From: Candidatus Poseidoniales archaeon
GTDB taxonomy: Archaea; Thermoplasmatota; Poseidoniia; Poseidoniales; Thalassarchaeaceae
Reading direction: 5' to 3'
Length of the DNA stretch: 64,000 nucleotides
NCBI GenBank assembly: GCA_028283505.1
Contig: JAPOFX010000008.1
Span: 1-64,000 of the forward strand
The notes beneath the pieces were generated by a model. That model was given only the letters and a program-made list of their open reading frames with translations, was not told the origin of the DNA and did not search any database. Every line of letters starts with the position of its first letter. The first letter of the stretch is position 1. Made by a program: the position numbers and the translations under genes. Of this stretch, positions 15,585-24,932 are shown piece after piece.

Positions 15585-16375
15585 ATATCCAGCCAAACTG
15601 GCTCATTTTCCATGCCGCATCCATCCTTTAGAAATCTCATCAATCCCTGAATGTCTTCATCTGACATTTTGTTTCTTACCTCGGTTTCAAAGTACTCCTC
15701 GACCCTTTCCTCGGGGAATCCCATCTTCTTGGAAGTTCTGTGAATAACTTCCTTCCTCCAATTATGATCGCTGTCGAAAGTCTCTACCTGCTCGATCATT
15801 TGAGAGTGCGCCTCGAGTAAAACCTCCCTTGGTGAATCTCTCCTTGCTACAAAGACACCGAAAACCATCGGCAGTCCAGTTACTCGGGTCCACTCTTCGC
15901 CTAAGTCCATTCTTACAAGCTCAGGACTGGATATTGACGCGAGTATGGCCCTGTCACCAATCAGCAAAGCTCCATCGCACTTCTCAAGCATGGAGTTGAT
16001 ATCCGGCCCTAACTCCACAAATTTAGGATCCAATCCGCGATTCTTTACTATCCAACTGAGCAAGACTTTCGATGTGGATGAGTCGGTTGGAAGTGCTATA
16101 TCCCTCATGCTCTCAATGGGGCGGTTCCCAAATAGTAAAACCGAGCCTACATTTCCATTGCTGACAATCCCTATTTCTGGCAGGAGCATCAATTCTTCAT
16201 TATTTAATGCATAGTCCGCAGAGGGAATAGGCGCCGCGATGCAATCCCTGCGCATCACGTGCCCGGTAAGCCAAGCAGGAGGGGCAGATAGGATAGTCCA
16301 CTCAGGATCTAAGCCGTCGAAAATTGGGTCGCAATTTGAGAATGAGACACGTCCGATGACTTTTTTCCAACTCAT
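15572..16375 (-). CDS. mqnA: Chorismate dehydratase MqnA
   Basis: A 267-residue protein of the MqnA/MqnD periplasmic-binding fold. MqnA turns chorismate into 3-enolpyruvylbenzoate, the first step of futalosine menaquinone synthesis. Supporting blocks are IGRVSFSNCDPIFDGL at the N-terminus, PSADYALNNEELMLLPEIGI, SVLLFGNRPI, DSSTSKVLLSWIVKNRG and ALLIGDRAIL, followed by DLGEEWTRVTGLPMVFGVF. ATG 16375 follows GGAGGG and overlaps the stop of mqnE (ATGATATGA), so the two are translationally coupled. Its end overlaps the convergent DOHH-like gene by 13 bases. Confidence 0.9.
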   Translation of the reverse strand: MSWKKVIGRVSFSNCDPIFDGLDPEWTILSAPPAWLTGHVMRRDCIAAPIPSADYALNNEELMLLPEIGIVSNGNVGSVLLFGNRPIESMRDIALPTDSSTSKVLLSWIVKNRGLDPKFVELGPDINSMLEKCDGALLIGDRAILASISSPELVRMDLGEEWTRVTGLPMVFGVFVARRDSPREVLLEAHSQMIEQVETFDSDHNWRKEVIHRTSKKMGFPEERVEEYFETEVRNKMSDEDIQGLMRFLKDGCGMENEPVWLDIHSE

Positions 16376-16376
16376 A

Positions 16377-17588
16377 TCATCCCTCCAATGCAACTACTGG
16401 AAGTGATTTTGACGCCTTGACCTGCGTAAGACTGATTGTTTCGAATTTGGAGTATGAGGAGTTCCTCTTTACGGGGACGGAGCCTGCCGTCTCGATCATT
16501 CTTGCAAGTTCCTCAGAGCTTGTTGTAAGACTTGTTTTACTGCCAGCCTCGTGCATAATTTCCTCATGACCAACAGTTCCATCCAAATCGTCGGCACCGC
16601 AGTTAATGGCAAAGGAGGCAAGCTTGTCCCCAATATTCATCCTGTAAGCTTTGATGTGTGGAATGTTATCCAGCATTAACCTAGACACTGAAATCATCCT
16701 TATTGTCTCAAGCCCGGATGAGAGCTGAGCCTCCGGAAGTCTCGTCTTGTCAGGGAGAAATGGGTATGGGACAAAGCACTGGAATCCTCCTGACAAATCT
16801 TGTTGCTCTCTTAACCTTAAGAGGTGAGTGATCCTGTCCTCAATGGTCTCTATCGTTCCAAAGAGCATAGTACAGTTTGTCGGCATTCCGAGTGAGTGTG
16901 CGACTCCATGGATGTCAAGATATTCGTCTGAGGACTCCTTTCCCATACAGATCCTATCTCTAACACTGTCTACTAAAATTTCAGCTCCACCTCCCGGGAG
17001 GGAGTCAAGTCCTGACTTGGAAAGTACAGAAAGGGTATCTCTGATGGAAAGGGATGACCTTGTTGAAAGATGCTTTATCTCGACTGCGGTTAAAGCCTTG
17101 ATGTGGATTTCCGGGAACTCTTCCTTAACTGACGAAAAGAGCTGGCAGTATTCTTTTACCGTCCAAGTAGGGTGTAGGCCCCCGACTGTATGGACTTCGT
17201 CGATACTATCTGAGTGCGGCCGTATTCTATCCAGGTATTGTTCGGGGGTCAAGGTGTACGCATCGGGATGACGCGGGCCTTTTCTGAATGCACAAAACCT
17301 ACAAGCCAGGACACAAATATTGGTTGAGTTTACATGCAAATTTTCATTGAAAAATACGTGTTTTGAGAACCTTGATTTTTTTACCATGTTGGCAAGAGAA
17401 GTTACCGATGAAATCTCTTTCTCTTTCATCAAATCGACACCTTGGGAGAATGATAGTCTACCTTTAGAAACTAGAGTTTCTAGACAATTGAGGGCGATTT
17501 TACTGGAGCTCACTGCTATTGGAACCTCCATTAATGACAGCGCCTCCCTCCAATTGGGATTAGAGTATATCATCGTCTCGTCTGACAT
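16377..17588 (-). CDS. mqnE: Radical SAM menaquinone enzyme, aminofutalosine synthase MqnE (or MqnC)
   Basis: A 403-residue radical S-adenosylmethionine enzyme. The [4Fe-4S] motif is CVLACRFC (Cys92, 96, 99; CxxxCxxC). HTVGGLHPTW, IHIKALTAVEI and GLDSLPGGGAEIL are shared by MqnE and MqnC. MqnE joins 3-enolpyruvylbenzoate to an adenosyl radical; MqnC cyclises the later intermediate. The IKALTAVEI text and coupling to mqnA favour MqnE, but the two are hard to separate by eye. The start ATG is 100 bases from divergent transketolase. Confidence 0.85.
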   Translation of the reverse strand: MSDETMIYSNPNWREALSLMEVPIAVSSSKIALNCLETLVSKGRLSFSQGVDLMKEKEISSVTSLANMVKKSRFSKHVFFNENLHVNSTNICVLACRFCAFRKGPRHPDAYTLTPEQYLDRIRPHSDSIDEVHTVGGLHPTWTVKEYCQLFSSVKEEFPEIHIKALTAVEIKHLSTRSSLSIRDTLSVLSKSGLDSLPGGGAEILVDSVRDRICMGKESSDEYLDIHGVAHSLGMPTNCTMLFGTIETIEDRITHLLRLREQQDLSGGFQCFVPYPFLPDKTRLPEAQLSSGLETIRMISVSRLMLDNIPHIKAYRMNIGDKLASFAINCGADDLDGTVGHEEIMHEAGSKTSLTTSSEELARMIETAGSVPVKRNSSYSKFETISLTQVKASKSLPVVALEG

Positions 17589-17688
17589 GCTGATGTTTAG
17601 TGGTCTAGCGTCGCCGTCATAAGAATTCGTCTAATGTCATGTTACAAGTCCCCGGAAAGCATCATTAGTTAGATTTTCTAGCAAGGCC

Positions 17689-18525
17689 ATGAATTCAGCA
17701 GACCGGGCATCTGATATGACAACATCACAGCTACGTGAGCTGGCTTTGAGATGTCGAAGGCACATAGTGAAAATGATTCATGCCGCTGGTGCCGGCCATC
17801 CCGGGGGATCATTGTCCGCCATCGATATCATTGCCGCCCTTTATGGTAATCAACTAAGGTTCGATGCCAATAACCCAGGGTGGGAAGATAGGGATCGATT
17901 CATAATGAGTAAAGGGCATGCAAGCCCCGCAGTCTACTCAATTCTATTTGAAATGGGCTTCATCACTGAAGAGGACATGATGTCTTTCCGTAAGTTGGGT
18001 TCAGTTTGTCAGGGGCATGTGGATATGAAATGGACAAACGGCGTAGATTTTTCCGCGGGGAGCTTGGGTATGGGACTTTCTTTTGGTCTTGGATGTGCAT
18101 TAGCCGCAAGGATGGATTCCAGTAATCGTGATATCTGGGTAATGGTAGGTGATGGAGAAATACAAGAGGGTCAGTTTTGGGAGGCTGCAATGGCGGCTGA
18201 TTTTCATTCCGTAGGAAAACTGAATCTTATTGTCGATAGGAATCGAATCCAGAACGATGATTTTGTAGAGGTCCAAATGGAGGTCGGGGACGTCGGGGCT
18301 AAGCTTTCCTCGTTCGGCTGGGATGTGATGGAAATCGACGGGCATGATATGGAGCAGGTATCTCAGGCAATTCAATGGTCTTCGTCAAAGACCGATTCTC
18401 CGACGGCGATCGTAGCTCATACGATTAAGGGGAAGGGCGTTTCTTTCATGGAAGATAATCCTTCATTCCATGGTAAAGCTCCTAACAATGGCGAGCTGGA
18501 AATAGCATTGGAGGAGTTGTCATGA
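17689..18525 (+). CDS. Transketolase, N-terminal (TPP-binding) subunit
   Basis: A 278-residue split transketolase subunit. It carries the thiamine-diphosphate region: GHPGGSLSAIDIIAALYG, then SKGHASPAVYSILFEMG, the substrate-facing CQGHVD, GSLGMGLSFGLGCALA, and the metal-binding GDGEIQEGQFWEAAM...DRNRIQND motif. With the next gene it would interconvert C5, C3, C4, C6 and C7 sugar phosphates, supplying pentoses or erythrose 4-phosphate. The two genes overlap by four bases (ATGA), so they are made in step. Two-gene transketolases are common in archaea. Confidence 0.94.
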   Translation: MNSADRASDMTTSQLRELALRCRRHIVKMIHAAGAGHPGGSLSAIDIIAALYGNQLRFDANNPGWEDRDRFIMSKGHASPAVYSILFEMGFITEEDMMSFRKLGSVCQGHVDMKWTNGVDFSAGSLGMGLSFGLGCALAARMDSSNRDIWVMVGDGEIQEGQFWEAAMAADFHSVGKLNLIVDRNRIQNDDFVEVQMEVGDVGAKLSSFGWDVMEIDGHDMEQVSQAIQWSSSKTDSPTAIVAHTIKGKGVSFMEDNPSFHGKAPNNGELEIALEELS

Positions 18526-19463
18526 GTGCTCCCTCAGCGGGTGGTGCCTCGAGAGACGGATACGGCTCCGCATTACTGCGCTTAGCAAGTGACCCGCGTG
18601 TCGTGGTACTGGAGGCGGATCTTGGAAAATCAACAAAATCTTGTCTTTTTAGAGAAGCTAATCCGGAAAGAACAGTGTCTCTCGGCATTGCAGAACAGAA
18701 TATGATCTTGGTGGCCGCCGGAATGGCGTCATCAGGGAAGATTCCATTTGCGAGTACATTTGCAATTTTTACAGAGAGGGGATTTGAACAAGTTAGGAAT
18801 GGTGTTGCCAGACCAGGCTTGGTAGTGCACCTTTGTGGTAGTCATGGAGGCATCCATACTGGAACTGACGGAAGTAGCGCTCAGTCTATAGAGGATCTGG
18901 CATTGTATAGGACAATACCCGGAATGACAGTTATCCACCCATGTGACGACCTCTCATCGGAGGAGTTGACTATTCAGTTACTTGATCATGATAAGCCTTC
19001 ATACACTAGAACAGCGAGAAATAAGACACCAAGAATGTACGATGAGGAAAGCTGCAAGAAGCTGAAAATTGGCAAGGGGTCGAAACTTCGTGAAGGATCT
19101 GACGTCGCAATAATCGCTTGCGGAGTGATGGTCTCCGAGGCCATCAGGGCAGCTGAGGAGCTGTCAAAAGATGGAATCGGAGCTACAGTTGTCGACATGC
19201 ATACAATCAAACCGCTCGATACAGAATTGATTGATGAGCTAGTCAGAGAATGCAAGGGAATTGTCACGGCAGAAGATCATTCGGTGATCGGTGGACTAGG
19301 TAGTGCGGTCTCCGAGCATGTTTCGTATACCGGAGGGGTTCCGATAAGGATGGTCGGGGTTACTGACAGATTCGGGGAAAGTGGCGAGCCGGGAGAGCTA
19401 ATGGACCTCATGGGGATAACTTACAGGGATATCTTGGATTCATGCAATTCTTTACTGTCTTGA
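18522..19463 (+). CDS. Transketolase, C-terminal subunit
   Basis: A 313-residue partner of the preceding gene, holding the pyrimidine-binding and C-terminal domains. Motifs include VVLEADLGKSTK, the conserved glutamate region NPERTVSLGIAEQNMILVAAGMA, ASTFAIFTERGFEQVRN and the His-rich HLCGSHGGIHTGTDGSSAQSIED. The C-terminal domain has DVAIIACGVMVSEAIRAAEEL and DMHTIKPLD. Dimers of both polypeptides would form the active sites. The ATG lies within the stop of the N-terminal subunit gene. Confidence 0.94.
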   Translation: MSAPSAGGASRDGYGSALLRLASDPRVVVLEADLGKSTKSCLFREANPERTVSLGIAEQNMILVAAGMASSGKIPFASTFAIFTERGFEQVRNGVARPGLVVHLCGSHGGIHTGTDGSSAQSIEDLALYRTIPGMTVIHPCDDLSSEELTIQLLDHDKPSYTRTARNKTPRMYDEESCKKLKIGKGSKLREGSDVAIIACGVMVSEAIRAAEELSKDGIGATVVDMHTIKPLDTELIDELVRECKGIVTAEDHSVIGGLGSAVSEHVSYTGGVPIRMVGVTDRFGESGEPGELMDLMGITYRDILDSCNSLLS

Positions 19464-19499
19464 ATCGAACATTTTCATCTTGGGATTGGGGTTTCATTC

Positions 19500-20369
19500 A
19501 TGAAGTACCCAAACGGCCGAAGAGCCATGGAGGGCTCTGACAAGATAAAGGGAGTCCTTGATGGGTCGATCGACCCACAGGAGATTAGTGGAGATAAAAA
19601 ACTCTATTCCATGGCTGAGAGGATATATGGAAGAGATGCTTTGGAAGAGATGGGGGTTGAGCCTCCAGTCAAACCACCTGAGAGCGGCATTAAAGCAATT
19701 AATGGAAATGGCGGAGTAGAGATACCAATCAAAGAAGCCAGGACTGCGATAAGTCTTGACTCCCCAGAGAAACCTCGCAGAAGAGTTGTCTTGCCTATCA
19801 TTATGTTCGCACTACTGATAATTACTGGGTTCAACGTCGTAGTCGGGGTAGGTACTGTTCTGCCATTTTGTGAAGATGAGCCTCCAGAACAGGAGCTAGA
19901 ATTCAGCTCTAGTGCGCAGTTGCAGAATAACACTCTCTTCGTTGTCTGGAAGATGACTGGATTAAATAACGGCTCATCCTACACTTTAGAGTGGCAAGTT
20001 TTTCAGAATGGATCGAGCGATATAATAGACATTGGCAATTCAAGTTGGGTATCAGATAATGATCCAGTTAGGTTCGATAATAGAAATTGGTATATCGAGA
20101 CCCCTCCTTACTCGTATTTATCGACGCTTTACGAGGATGATTTGGTGGTTGCGTTCTCTAATGGGTCGGGAGATTCCATCACAACTCTTTCCGATGGAAT
20201 AAATCCGGTTTCTTATTGTGAGTCGAACACCCGGTTAATTTGGACCGAATATCAGGATTTTAGGAGTAGTGGCGCATGGGGAGAACCCGGCACTGGTGGA
20301 ATCGCAGATGGTGCATTGATGATGTTATTTGCATTGATGATGGTTGTGACTGCGAGGAAGAGAAGCTAG
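19500..20369 (+). CDS. Anchored surface protein with C-terminal sorting-like tail
   Basis: A 289-residue protein, no family recognised. Residues 1-95 are charged and probably cytoplasmic (KYPNGRRAMEGSDKIKGVLDG). One helix follows near residue 97-120 (VVLPIIMFALLIITGFNVVVGVG), then about 140 residues with many N-x-S/T sites. The end is a GxGG turn (EPGTGGIADG), a hydrophobic helix (ALMMLFALMMVVTA) and a basic RKRS terminus. That three-part tail resembles sorting signals read by archaeosortases, though it is not a textbook PGF motif. The gene has GGGG upstream and ends convergent with proS, overlapping by four bases. Confidence 0.68.
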   Translation: MKYPNGRRAMEGSDKIKGVLDGSIDPQEISGDKKLYSMAERIYGRDALEEMGVEPPVKPPESGIKAINGNGGVEIPIKEARTAISLDSPEKPRRRVVLPIIMFALLIITGFNVVVGVGTVLPFCEDEPPEQELEFSSSAQLQNNTLFVVWKMTGLNNGSSYTLEWQVFQNGSSDIIDIGNSSWVSDNDPVRFDNRNWYIETPPYSYLSTLYEDDLVVAFSNGSGDSITTLSDGINPVSYCESNTRLIWTEYQDFRSSGAWGEPGTGGIADGALMMLFALMMVVTARKRS

Positions 20370-21886
20370 TACATCCTGGCCAGATGTTGCTTTTTTGTTG
20401 TCTCCTTTCCCGTGATTACGCATTTCCTGGGTTTTTCATATTCATCCACACATTCTCCAAGCATGGTGAGTCCTGAAAGCCTCTCTAGAATTTCTGCATC
20501 GGAATCAGTTCCACAGAATGGGAATGAATACACCATTCCATCTATTATCGGAGATGAGAATTGATGTCCATCCCCCTCATTTGAAATCTCGGGCAGTTCT
20601 GATACGAGATCGGAGAAATGGCTACTAGCCCTAACTCTAAGCTCGTCTGCAACAGATATCAACGCTGAATTTACGGAGTTGACGATGTCGCTTATCGGAC
20701 TCTCGTATTTCCTACCTATTCTCTCGGATATAATACAAGTTCCCGAATCAATATCCCTCGGCCCCAGCTCGAGCCTTATTGGTACTCCTTTGATTTCCCA
20801 GTCATAGTGCTTAACACCGGGCCTAACGTCCCTATCATCCACGAATGTCCTCAATCCAGCATCATTGAGAGTATCTCTGATCTTATGAATTTCAGGTATT
20901 ACATCATCCCTGACGTGGGAGGCAATGGGTAGTAGGACTACTTGGTAAGGTGCGACTGCTGGAGGCATTATCAGTCCCTTATCATCCCCATGCATTCCGA
21001 CCAATGACCCGAGCAGCCTCTCGGACATACCAAATGTGGTCTGATGGCAAAACTGATTCTCCCCGTTTTGGTCCTCGTACTTGAGATCGAAGGCCCTAGC
21101 CCATTGATCCCTGTAATGGTGATAAGTTGCGACCTGAAGAGTCCTCCCATTTGGCATTACGACATCGGCAGCCATTGTGTACCACGCACCGGGAAATGTA
21201 TCCCACACAGGTCTCTTGGATACAAGGCTCGGAAGACATAGGTCGTGCAGAATCCTTTGAACCATGGTCGCATCCTCGGAGATTTGCTCTGTGGCCCCTT
21301 TCTCATCCTTATGGACCGTGTGCGCCTCAAAAAAGTGGATCTCTCTCACTCTGATGAATGACCTGGTTTGTTTGGTCTCATACCTGAAGGTATTGACTAT
21401 TTGGAATGTTTTCAGGGGAAGGTCAGAATGACTTCTGACCCAAAGCGAGAACATGGTATACATAGGCGTCTCAGATGTGGGTCTGAGAAACATGGGCGAT
21501 TCCAACTCATTCTCGCCCCCATGAGTTACCCAATATACTTCTTTTTTGAATCCTGAATCCTCTTCCTCCATCCTGAGTTCAGAGGGGTCAACCCCTGCTT
21601 CTCTTGCGGCCTTCAGCCTCGAGACTAGCTTGTTCTCCTTATCCAGAAGATTCTCAGGGACTAACAATGGGAATCTATGTTCATGGTGGCCTGTAAGTGC
21701 CATCTGTTTCCTAGTCAAACCATCGATAAGAGACATCGCCTTGAGGCCATAGGGCTTCCACACATCCATTCCCTTAATCGGATACCTTTTATCCACCAAA
21801 TCAGCAATCTCAACAATTGAAGGGTACCAGGAGTTGAAATCTGATTTTGGAGGGATTCCCCTCTTGGCCTTTCCCGGAGCGCCCAT
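20366..21886 (-). CDS. proS: Prolyl-tRNA synthetase, archaeal/eukaryotic type
   Basis: A 506-residue class II synthetase that charges tRNA-Pro. Motif 2 is visible in FKTFQIVNTFRYETK...SFIRVREIHFFEAHT and motif 3 in GVPIRLELGPRD (in the anticodon-binding part). The catalytic block has MFLRPTSETPMYTMFSLW, and NQFCHQTTFGMSERLLGSLVGMHGDDKGLIMPP is typical of the archaeal form. The C-terminus ends in a short tyrosine (ARMY), as in archaeal/eukaryotic ProRS, and it has a CVITGK element. The start ATG is preceded by a short AT-rich region shared with the coaBC end. Confidence 0.95.
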   Translation of the reverse strand: MGAPGKAKRGIPPKSDFNSWYPSIVEIADLVDKRYPIKGMDVWKPYGLKAMSLIDGLTRKQMALTGHHEHRFPLLVPENLLDKENKLVSRLKAAREAGVDPSELRMEEEDSGFKKEVYWVTHGGENELESPMFLRPTSETPMYTMFSLWVRSHSDLPLKTFQIVNTFRYETKQTRSFIRVREIHFFEAHTVHKDEKGATEQISEDATMVQRILHDLCLPSLVSKRPVWDTFPGAWYTMAADVVMPNGRTLQVATYHHYRDQWARAFDLKYEDQNGENQFCHQTTFGMSERLLGSLVGMHGDDKGLIMPPAVAPYQVVLLPIASHVRDDVIPEIHKIRDTLNDAGLRTFVDDRDVRPGVKHYDWEIKGVPIRLELGPRDIDSGTCIISERIGRKYESPISDIVNSVNSALISVADELRVRASSHFSDLVSELPEISNEGDGHQFSSPIIDGMVYSFPFCGTDSDAEILERLSGLTMLGECVDEYEKPRKCVITGKETTKKQHLARMY

Positions 21887-21934
21887 GTAACGCCGAGTAC
21901 GAGGTCGGTTTGAATAATTCGTATATTTACGGCT

Positions 21935-23122
21935 CTAACTGGAGATATATTCCTCTATTTTCGAGCACAGGGACTGCAAGCTGGCAATCTCGGTTGTACT
22001 TCCATTAGAATCGACAAGCCAACACCTGGGAGCATCAGGGTCATCTAAATCCTGTAGTCGATTAGCAACGACCGAATCAAGTGAATACCTGTCCATTTGC
22101 AACCTTGCCTTATCGATTAGTTCGGGATAACCAATATTACTTTCAAGCTTGAACCCGATGGAAATGCATCCTTCTGTGTTAGTAAGAATCTCTGGAATAT
22201 GCTTTTTTGTAGGTACTAGGCTTATTGAAATATTCGTGTCTCCACTGGGAATTTTTCCAGCAATTACTTCAGGGACATAATCCAATACTGCGGCAGAGAA
22301 TATCCAAACATCTGGCGATTCTTCCATAGACACTTTCTTTGCTTCGTTCAACATTTCTTCTGGAGAGGCACAGTGTCTAACATCGGGAAGTTTGAACCCA
22401 GGAGTTGCCGAAGTATTTCCAGCAATACAAATCACATCATGACCCATTCTGTATAAATATTCTGAAATTGACCACCCTGTATTTCCCGAGGACCTATTCA
22501 CAATGCTACGAATGTCATCAATTGGAGAGGAGTTAGCACCTAGTGTTAAAGCGATTTTTTTTCTTTTCGGAAGAGATGAGTTAACGATGTGGCATAGCCG
22601 TGAAACTATCTCGTTTGGATCTGATTGTTTCCTTTTACCCTCACTTTCCTCGTCCACTATGATGTGGGAGCCTTCTTGCTCAAGTGAGTCCAGCAAATCT
22701 CCAGTTACAGGATCATCAAAAAGATCAGAATGCATCGAAGGAACGAATATCAGTGGTGTTCCGTTCCCTCGAGCAGCAGAAAGAGCCATCATTACAGGAG
22801 AGTCCATTATCCCATTAAGATGCTTGGCGATTGAGTTCCTGGTAGCCGGAGCTACCACGATGGCGTCATAAGTTCCAAGTTGCGACATTGAAGAGTCCCA
22901 GTCAGAGATAACTTCGGATCCACTGCCCCAAGAGATGGCCAAGGGAGTTATCACCTTAGTCGCCTCTTTGGTCATGAGGGGTTGAACTGTTGCGCCATGT
23001 CTCCTAATTTCCCTTGATAATTTAACCGACTCTACCGCAGCGATCCCACCAGTTATTGCCAATAGTATGTTCTTATTGGCCAGAGATTCGCCATTGAGAC
23101 TCACCCCGGTGTCCGAGACCAT
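21935..23122 (-). CDS. coaBC: CoaBC: phosphopantothenoylcysteine synthetase/decarboxylase
   Basis: A 395-residue bifunctional enzyme of coenzyme A synthesis. The N-terminal flavoprotein half (LLAITGGIAAVESVKLSREIRRHGA; VVAPATRNSIAKHLNGIMDS) decarboxylates 4'-phosphopantothenoylcysteine using FMN. The C-terminal half (IALTLGANSSPIDDIRSIVNRSSGNTGWSISEYL; IFSAAVLDYVPE; LVPTKKHIPEIL) joins cysteine to phosphopantothenate with CTP. The usual PxMNxxMW of the decarboxylase is replaced by VPSMHSDLFDDP, keeping a His in place of Asn. It lies 48 bases downstream of proS start, same strand but probably a separate unit. Confidence 0.92.
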   Translation of the reverse strand: MVSDTGVSLNGESLANKNILLAITGGIAAVESVKLSREIRRHGATVQPLMTKEATKVITPLAISWGSGSEVISDWDSSMSQLGTYDAIVVAPATRNSIAKHLNGIMDSPVMMALSAARGNGTPLIFVPSMHSDLFDDPVTGDLLDSLEQEGSHIIVDEESEGKRKQSDPNEIVSRLCHIVNSSLPKRKKIALTLGANSSPIDDIRSIVNRSSGNTGWSISEYLYRMGHDVICIAGNTSATPGFKLPDVRHCASPEEMLNEAKKVSMEESPDVWIFSAAVLDYVPEVIAGKIPSGDTNISISLVPTKKHIPEILTNTEGCISIGFKLESNIGYPELIDKARLQMDRYSLDSVVANRLQDLDDPDAPRCWLVDSNGSTTEIASLQSLCSKIEEYISS

Positions 23123-23169
23123 GCCTTCGCATTGCCGAGTGATTCATGAGTGCGTCGCTCCTGTGAGGC

Positions 23170-23700
23170 TTGAAAGACATGAGCCGGGGCATGGAATCTA
23201 TAGTCAGACATGTGTCATTTCTGATTATCGTACTATCCTTAGTGCAGATATTAGCGATTTTCGGTCTTCCTTATCAGAATTCAATTTTCTTCATATTCCC
23301 CTTGGTCCTCGGAATGGTTTCCGTACCGATTTCTTTACTGGCCTCGGTCCTCTTGAGATTACGCAGGGGAGCCGGGATTTTCGTCAGTACAATTTCATTG
23401 GGATGCTTGGGGATTTGCTTCATCACTGAAGGATTCTTGATTATCTTCACGGGGCCCTCTGTCATAGTCGGAGGGTTATACGTGCTTCTGGGAATAACGT
23501 CATTGAGAAGGATCTCAACGATAAACAACCCCTCATTCGTTTCATGGTTTGGAGGAGGAAATGAGTTCGGGATATCCCCAGTAGGTGAGAAGGAGGTTGT
23601 TGCATCTTGCCCCCATTGTTCAAGCATCCTGGCTGTAATACCTTCTCTACTCTCAGAAACAGACAGGTGCCCGGAATGTGACGGCCTGTTGGTTGTCTAG
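23170..23700 (+). CDS. Four-helix membrane protein with C-terminal zinc ribbon
   Basis: A 176-residue protein, no family recognised. Four hydrophobic helices fill residues 12-105 (HVSFLIIVLSLVQILAIFG; FIFPLVLGMVSVPISLLASVL; a third near 60; a fourth near 85-100). The C-terminal part has CPHC-(17)-CPEC, a probable zinc ribbon. The ORF opens with TTG; ATG 23179 or 23191 may be used. Its end overlaps the convergent thiolase gene by four bases. Confidence 0.65.
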   Translation: MKDMSRGMESIVRHVSFLIIVLSLVQILAIFGLPYQNSIFFIFPLVLGMVSVPISLLASVLLRLRRGAGIFVSTISLGCLGICFITEGFLIIFTGPSVIVGGLYVLLGITSLRRISTINNPSFVSWFGGGNEFGISPVGEKEVVASCPHCSSILAVIPSLLSETDRCPECDGLLVV

Positions 23701-24842
23701 ATTCTCTCGAGTGAAACTGAGATACCCATCCCGCCTCCAATGCACATTGTTGCGATGGCCTTGCTCGATCCTGTCCTTTTGAGTAAAGAGGCCGCCTTTC
23801 CAACTATCCTGGCTCCAGAAGCTCCTAGTGGGTGGCCTATTGAGATCGCTCCACCGTCGATGTTAACTTTACTTTGATCAATAGATAGTTCGTCAATCAC
23901 TGCGAGGCTTTGAGACGAAAATGCCTCATTGATCTCGAAAATATCCACATCCCCAATTTCCCAGCCTGACCTCTGAAGAACTAGTTTAGTTGAGGATATA
24001 GGACCTATTCCCATCAAATCTGGAGGGCACCCTGTAACTGCACTGGAAACGATTCTGGCCAAGGGCCTCATACCCTTCCTTTCGGCAAACTCCTCACTGC
24101 ATATCAACATGCAAACAGCCCCGTCAGTCAACGGAGAAGATGTTGCTGCTGTAACAGTACCATCTTCGGCGAAAACCGGACTAAGTTTAGACATTGATGC
24201 CAAATTAGTATCCCTAATGCAACCATCCGTGTCTATGATTCCAATATCGTTTTCAATGGGGCAGATTTCTTCGTCAAAATACCCATTATCCCGTGCGTAG
24301 ATAGCCTTGGAGTGAGAATCAAGAGCAAACTCCTCCTGAGAGAGTCTGGATATTTCCCATGATTCCGCGACATTTTCAGCTGTAATTCCCATGTTTATGT
24401 AAGCTTCTGGAAACACTTCTTCCAGTGAAGGATGGGGGCTCCAGTTGAATCCCCTTCTTTTCACCCTACTCATGGATTCTACGCCGGCGCACAGGAAGCA
24501 TTCCCCCCATCCTGACTCAATGTTAGAAGCGGCGACCATGATTGCTTGCATGGATGACCCACACAATCTGTTTATTGTCATACCTGGGACGCTTACGGGT
24601 ATTTCTCCCAAGAATGTAGCTAATCTTCCGATGTTGTAACCTTGCTCGCCCTCCGGATAAGCACAACCAACAATGATATCGTCAATCTCACTGGTGTCGA
24701 ATACGTTTCTCTCAAGGAGACATTTTGTAACTTGCGATAGCATTTCATCGGGTCTTGTTTCCGACAATCCCCCCTTGTGTGCACGATGGAAAGGACTCCG
24801 CATCCAATCGACAATTACTGCTCCCACGTGCTCCGGGGGCAC
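23697..24842 (-). CDS. Acetyl-CoA C-acyltransferase (thiolase)
   Basis: A 381-residue thiolase of the FadA/AcAT type, which cleaves or forms beta-ketoacyl-CoA. The nucleophilic cysteine lies in INRLCGSSMQAI (near residue 91). The His motifs are IFEINEAFSSQ and GGAISIGHPLGASGAR, and the C-terminal cysteine is in TMCIGGGMG. The start is GTG at 24842. It could feed fatty-acid oxidation or acetoacetyl-CoA for mevalonate; neighbours do not decide. It is divergent from kptA. Confidence 0.94.
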   Translation of the reverse strand: MPPEHVGAVIVDWMRSPFHRAHKGGLSETRPDEMLSQVTKCLLERNVFDTSEIDDIIVGCAYPEGEQGYNIGRLATFLGEIPVSVPGMTINRLCGSSMQAIMVAASNIESGWGECFLCAGVESMSRVKRRGFNWSPHPSLEEVFPEAYINMGITAENVAESWEISRLSQEEFALDSHSKAIYARDNGYFDEEICPIENDIGIIDTDGCIRDTNLASMSKLSPVFAEDGTVTAATSSPLTDGAVCMLICSEEFAERKGMRPLARIVSSAVTGCPPDLMGIGPISSTKLVLQRSGWEIGDVDIFEINEAFSSQSLAVIDELSIDQSKVNIDGGAISIGHPLGASGARIVGKAASLLKRTGSSKAIATMCIGGGMGISVSLERI

Positions 24843-24932
24843 TAGGGGGAAAATAACCCTTGGTAGCTAGATTGGCTGTAGGCGAATGACCGAGAGGTTC
24901 TTGAGAAGGCTTCAAGTGGGAGGGATGATAAA

